Positions 39,654 to 42,163 of a DNA stretch of 42,163 nucleotides are shown one piece after another; position 1 is the first letter of the stretch, and each line of letters starts with the position of its first letter. Both the position numbers and the translations under genes were made by a program. The stretch comes from an uncultured Ectothiorhodospiraceae bacterium. GTDB taxonomy: Bacteria; Pseudomonadota; Gammaproteobacteria; S012-40. Location of the stretch: contig CALZJE010000023.1 of NCBI GenBank assembly GCA_945787715.1, positions 1 through 42,163 on the forward strand, given 5' to 3'. Below the pieces are notes generated by a model. That model saw only the letters and a list, made by a program, of their open reading frames with translations, was not told where the DNA came from and made no database searches.

Positions 39654-40265
39654 CTTGGTAAGAATGGCTAAAGTACGTGGAGCATCAATTCCTGGTACTT
39701 TTAACTCAATAATTTCTTTTTTAAAAGAGTTTGAAACATCGTTTAACTCTTGTTCAGCAGTGTTAGACTTCATAAAGAGAAGTTTTGCATGGTCTGCCAA
39801 TAAATGATCGACAAGTGCTAATGTTTGAGAGATGGTAGAGAAAGCTCGCGTTGTTAAACAATCAAAAAGCTGATCTGGTTTAAACTTTTCAACGCGACTA
39901 TGTACAACTTCAACATTTTTTAGTCCCAATTCGATAGAAGCCTGCTTTATAAAGCGTGTTTTCTTGATATTACTATCCAGTAAAACAAACTCGATATTTG
40001 GATTAAAAATAGCCAATGGGATACCTGGCAAACCACCACCACTTCCAACATCAACAAGCCGTTTAGCGCCATTAATAAATGGAAGTAAGGATAAGCTATC
40101 AAGCAGATGTAAACGAACTATATCATTTATCTCTCGTACAGCAGTCAGGTTATATACCTTGTTCCACTTAAGCAATAAATTCGTAAAATTAATTAAGCTG
40201 GTTTGTTGCTCAATACTCGCATCAATATTTAATTGTTTAAGTCCGTTTGAAAGAATAGTCTGCAT
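39636..40265 (-). CDS. rsmG: 16S rRNA m7G527 methyltransferase RsmG (GidB)
   Basis: RsmG makes m7G527 in 16S rRNA using SAM; its loss gives low-level streptomycin resistance. DVGSGGGLPGIPLAI is the SAM motif, LLKWNKVYNLTAVRE the N-terminal signature and FDCLTTRAFSTI the catalytic region. Length 209. The ATG overlaps the mnmG stop as TAATG. The C-terminal PDNS and the TGA stop are encoded within the end of MITE-like copy 2, so the native tail was replaced or trimmed by the insertion. Confidence 0.97.
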   Translation of the reverse strand: MQTILSNGLKQLNIDASIEQQTSLINFTNLLLKWNKVYNLTAVREINDIVRLHLLDSLSLLPFINGAKRLVDVGSGGGLPGIPLAIFNPNIEFVLLDSNIKKTRFIKQASIELGLKNVEVVHSRVEKFKPDQLFDCLTTRAFSTISQTLALVDHLLADHAKLLFMKSNTAEQELNDVSNSFKKEIIELKVPGIDAPRTLAILTKSPDNS

Positions 40266-42163
40266 TAAGCTTGTTTTTTAGTTGGTAACTGTTTCTTTTT
40301 ACGTTTTATAAAAATCAACAATAGTGAGATTGCGGCTGGTGTAACACCAGGAATACGCGACGCTTGGCCGATATTCACTGGCTGACTTTTTTTCAATTTC
40401 TGAGTAATTTCTGCTGATAAACCGGAAATCGAATCGTAATCGATGTTTTCCGGAATTGCGGTGTCATCCTGTAGTTTTACTTTTTCAATTTCGTCCAATT
40501 GCCGATCAATATAACCCGAGTACTTGGCTTTAATCTCGATTTGCTCGGCTACTTTTGGATCATTCACACCATCACCGGCAACATCGAGCGTCATTAATTT
40601 TTCATAGCTCACTTCTGGACGTCGAAGTAAATCTAATAAATTGGCTTCCTTGGAGAGAACCTGCCCAAAAGCACCAATTGACTCTTCCTCGCTTAATAAA
40701 CCAGGTCTGATCCAGGTTGCTTTTAATCTCTGCTCTTCTTTTTCAATGGCTTCTAGCTTTTCAGAGAATGCAGCCCATCGTGAGTCATCGACCAGGCCAT
40801 ACTTACGTCCGATTTCTGTCAGACGTAAATCTGCATTATCCTCTCTAAGCAATAATCGATATTCAGCCCGGCTGGTGAACATTCGATAAGGCTCTTGCGT
40901 CCCTCGTGTGATTAAATCATCAATAAGTACACCAATGTATGCTTGATCTCTTCGGGGAGACCAGGCTTCTTTTTCCTGAGAAAAAAGACTCGCATTCATG
41001 CCCGCAATTAGCCCCTGGGCTGCTGCTTCCTCATAACCGGTTGTACCATTAATTTGACCAGCAAAGAAAAGTCCACGAATAAATTTCGTTTCCAGTGATG
41101 CTTTTAAATCACGTGGATCAAAATAGTCATACTCGATGGCATAACCCGGTCGAATAATATCTGCTTTTTCAAAACCTTTGATTGTACGCACAAACTTGAA
41201 CTGGACATCAAAGGGCAGGCTAGTTGAAATACCATTTGGATAAATTTCATGTGTATTCAAACCTTCTGGCTCTACGAAAATCTGATGTGAGTCTTTGTCA
41301 GCAAATCGTACTATTTTATCTTCAATGGAGGGACAATACCTCGGCCCAACACCTTCAATGACACCGGTATACATTGGTGAACGAGAAAGACCCTCTCTAA
41401 TATGGTCATGAGTCTCTTTCGTTGTTTCAGTGATAAAACAATTTATTTGTCTAGGATGATCGGATACTTTCCCCATATAAGAGAACACTGGCGTTGGAGC
41501 ATCTCCCGGTTGCGCAACCATTACGTCAAAATTAATGGTTCGACCATCCAAACGAGGGGGCGTCCCTGTTTTTAAGCGTTCGACATTAAACGGCATTTCT
41601 CGAAGGCGTTGCGACAATGCGTTAGCAGGTGGATCTCCCGCTCTTCCACCTTGATAATTTGAGAGACCGATGTGGATTAGTCCGCCTAAAAAAGTACCCA
41701 CTGTCAATACCACCGATTTGGCGCTAAATTTAAGCCCCATCTCGGTTACAACACCAACAACTTGATCATTATCTACAATCAAATCATTAACCGCTTGCTG
41801 AAACAAGGTGAGATTTTCTTGATTTTCAAGCGCTTCGCGAACAGCAGACCGGTATAAAACACGATCACATTGGGCACGTGTTGCACGGACTGCAGGACCT
41901 TTGCGAGAATTAAGAATACGAAATTGAATCCCTGCTTTATCAGTCGCTTTGGCCATCAGGCCACCAAGCGCGTCTACTTCTTTGACTAAATGCCCTTTAC
42001 CAATACCACCCACAGCTGGATTACAACTCATCTGTCCCAGTGTATCTATATTATGAGTGAGTAATAATGTTTTTGAACCCATACGAGCAGCAGCCATCGC
42101 AGCTTCACTACCTGCGTGACCTCCACCAACAATAATGACGTCAAAAGAGTCTTGATAAAACAT
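40265..42163 (-). CDS. mnmG: tRNA uridine modification enzyme MnmG (GidA)
   Basis: MnmG, with MnmE, adds the carboxymethylaminomethyl group at wobble U34 of tRNAs. [21 protein letters not shown] is the FAD motif, [18 protein letters not shown] and [16 protein letters not shown] are family blocks, and the C-terminal helical domain reads [17 protein letters not shown]. The start ATG falls on the last three bases of the window, so the gene is complete at 632 residues. It is the first gene seen of a unit running into rsmG, parA and parB. Confidence 0.98.
   Translation of the reverse strand: MFYQDSFDVIIVGGGHAGSEAAMAAARMGSKTLLLTHNIDTLGQMSCNPAVGGIGKGHLVKEVDALGGLMAKATDKAGIQFRILNSRKGPAVRATRAQCDRVLYRSAVREALENQENLTLFQQAVNDLIVDNDQVVGVVTEMGLKFSAKSVVLTVGTFLGGLIHIGLSNYQGGRAGDPPANALSQRLREMPFNVERLKTGTPPRLDGRTINFDVMVAQPGDAPTPVFSYMGKVSDHPRQINCFITETTKETHDHIREGLSRSPMYTGVIEGVGPRYCPSIEDKIVRFADKDSHQIFVEPEGLNTHEIYPNGISTSLPFDVQFKFVRTIKGFEKADIIRPGYAIEYDYFDPRDLKASLETKFIRGLFFAGQINGTTGYEEAAAQGLIAGMNASLFSQEKEAWSPRRDQAYIGVLIDDLITRGTQEPYRMFTSRAEYRLLLREDNADLRLTEIGRKYGLVDDSRWAAFSEKLEAIEKEEQRLKATWIRPGLLSEEESIGAFGQVLSKEANLLDLLRRPEVSYEKLMTLDVAGDGVNDPKVAEQIEIKAKYSGYIDRQLDEIEKVKLQDDTAIPENIDYDSISGLSAEITQKLKKSQPVNIGQASRIPGVTPAAISLLLIFIKRKKKQLPTKKQA

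Overview
The window is a stretch of chromosome from a gammaproteobacterium of moderate-to-low G+C (about 40 % judged by eye). The evidence is the gene set and order: mnmG-rsmG-parA-parB followed by a complete atp operon and glmU-glmS, LPS genes (gmhA, an lpxL-type acyltransferase), TolC, DsbA, a c551-type cytochrome, UbiX and Mpl. The order at the right end is the one usually found next to the replication origin in this class, so oriC probably lies just past the right edge, beyond mnmG. I cannot name the genus. I see no rRNA, tRNA, CRISPR, phage or complete insertion sequence.

Layout. 1-5400 is accessory: a lipase cut by the window edge, a tiny membrane protein, a DUF3422 membrane protein, a gene-poor kilobase, and an XRE/MmyB regulator divergent from a small membrane protein with a perfect dyad between them. 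5550-7620 is thiC with a TPP riboswitch and a strong terminator. 7860-13700 carries a PIMT-like methyltransferase, rhodanese and tolC in one direction, gmhA and dsbA in the other, then an lpxL-type gene and a cyclic-nucleotide-domain gene overlapping engB. 13700-18300 holds polA, a LOG-family gene, a DUF2782 gene and a c551-type cytochrome. 18700-23200 is a second accessory block: a lipoprotein plus TraF-like outer-membrane pair, a zinc-ribbon membrane protein, and a sugar kinase that reads like animal ketohexokinase. 23270-30000 is mostly core metabolism on the minus strand (LON-N domain protein, ubiX, mpl, a membrane protein, glmS, glmU). 30100-37320 is the F1Fo ATP synthase operon with two assembly-protein genes (atpZ, atpI) at its head. 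37480-42163 is parB, parA, rsmG and mnmG.

The most unusual structure is a pair of 212-bp MITE-like elements in opposite orientation on the two sides of parA. One end of the right-hand copy supplies the last four codons and the stop codon of rsmG, and the two copies fill nearly all of the rsmG-parA and parA-parB spacers. Other items worth a look are the dyad operator of the XRE/MmyB pair, a 12-codon leader ORF that overlaps the start of the cyclic-nucleotide-domain gene, a long inverted repeat filling exactly the gap between two convergent stop codons, a hairpin that may hide the thiC ribosome-binding site, and the PIMT-like protein that lacks the family's usual substrate-binding motif.
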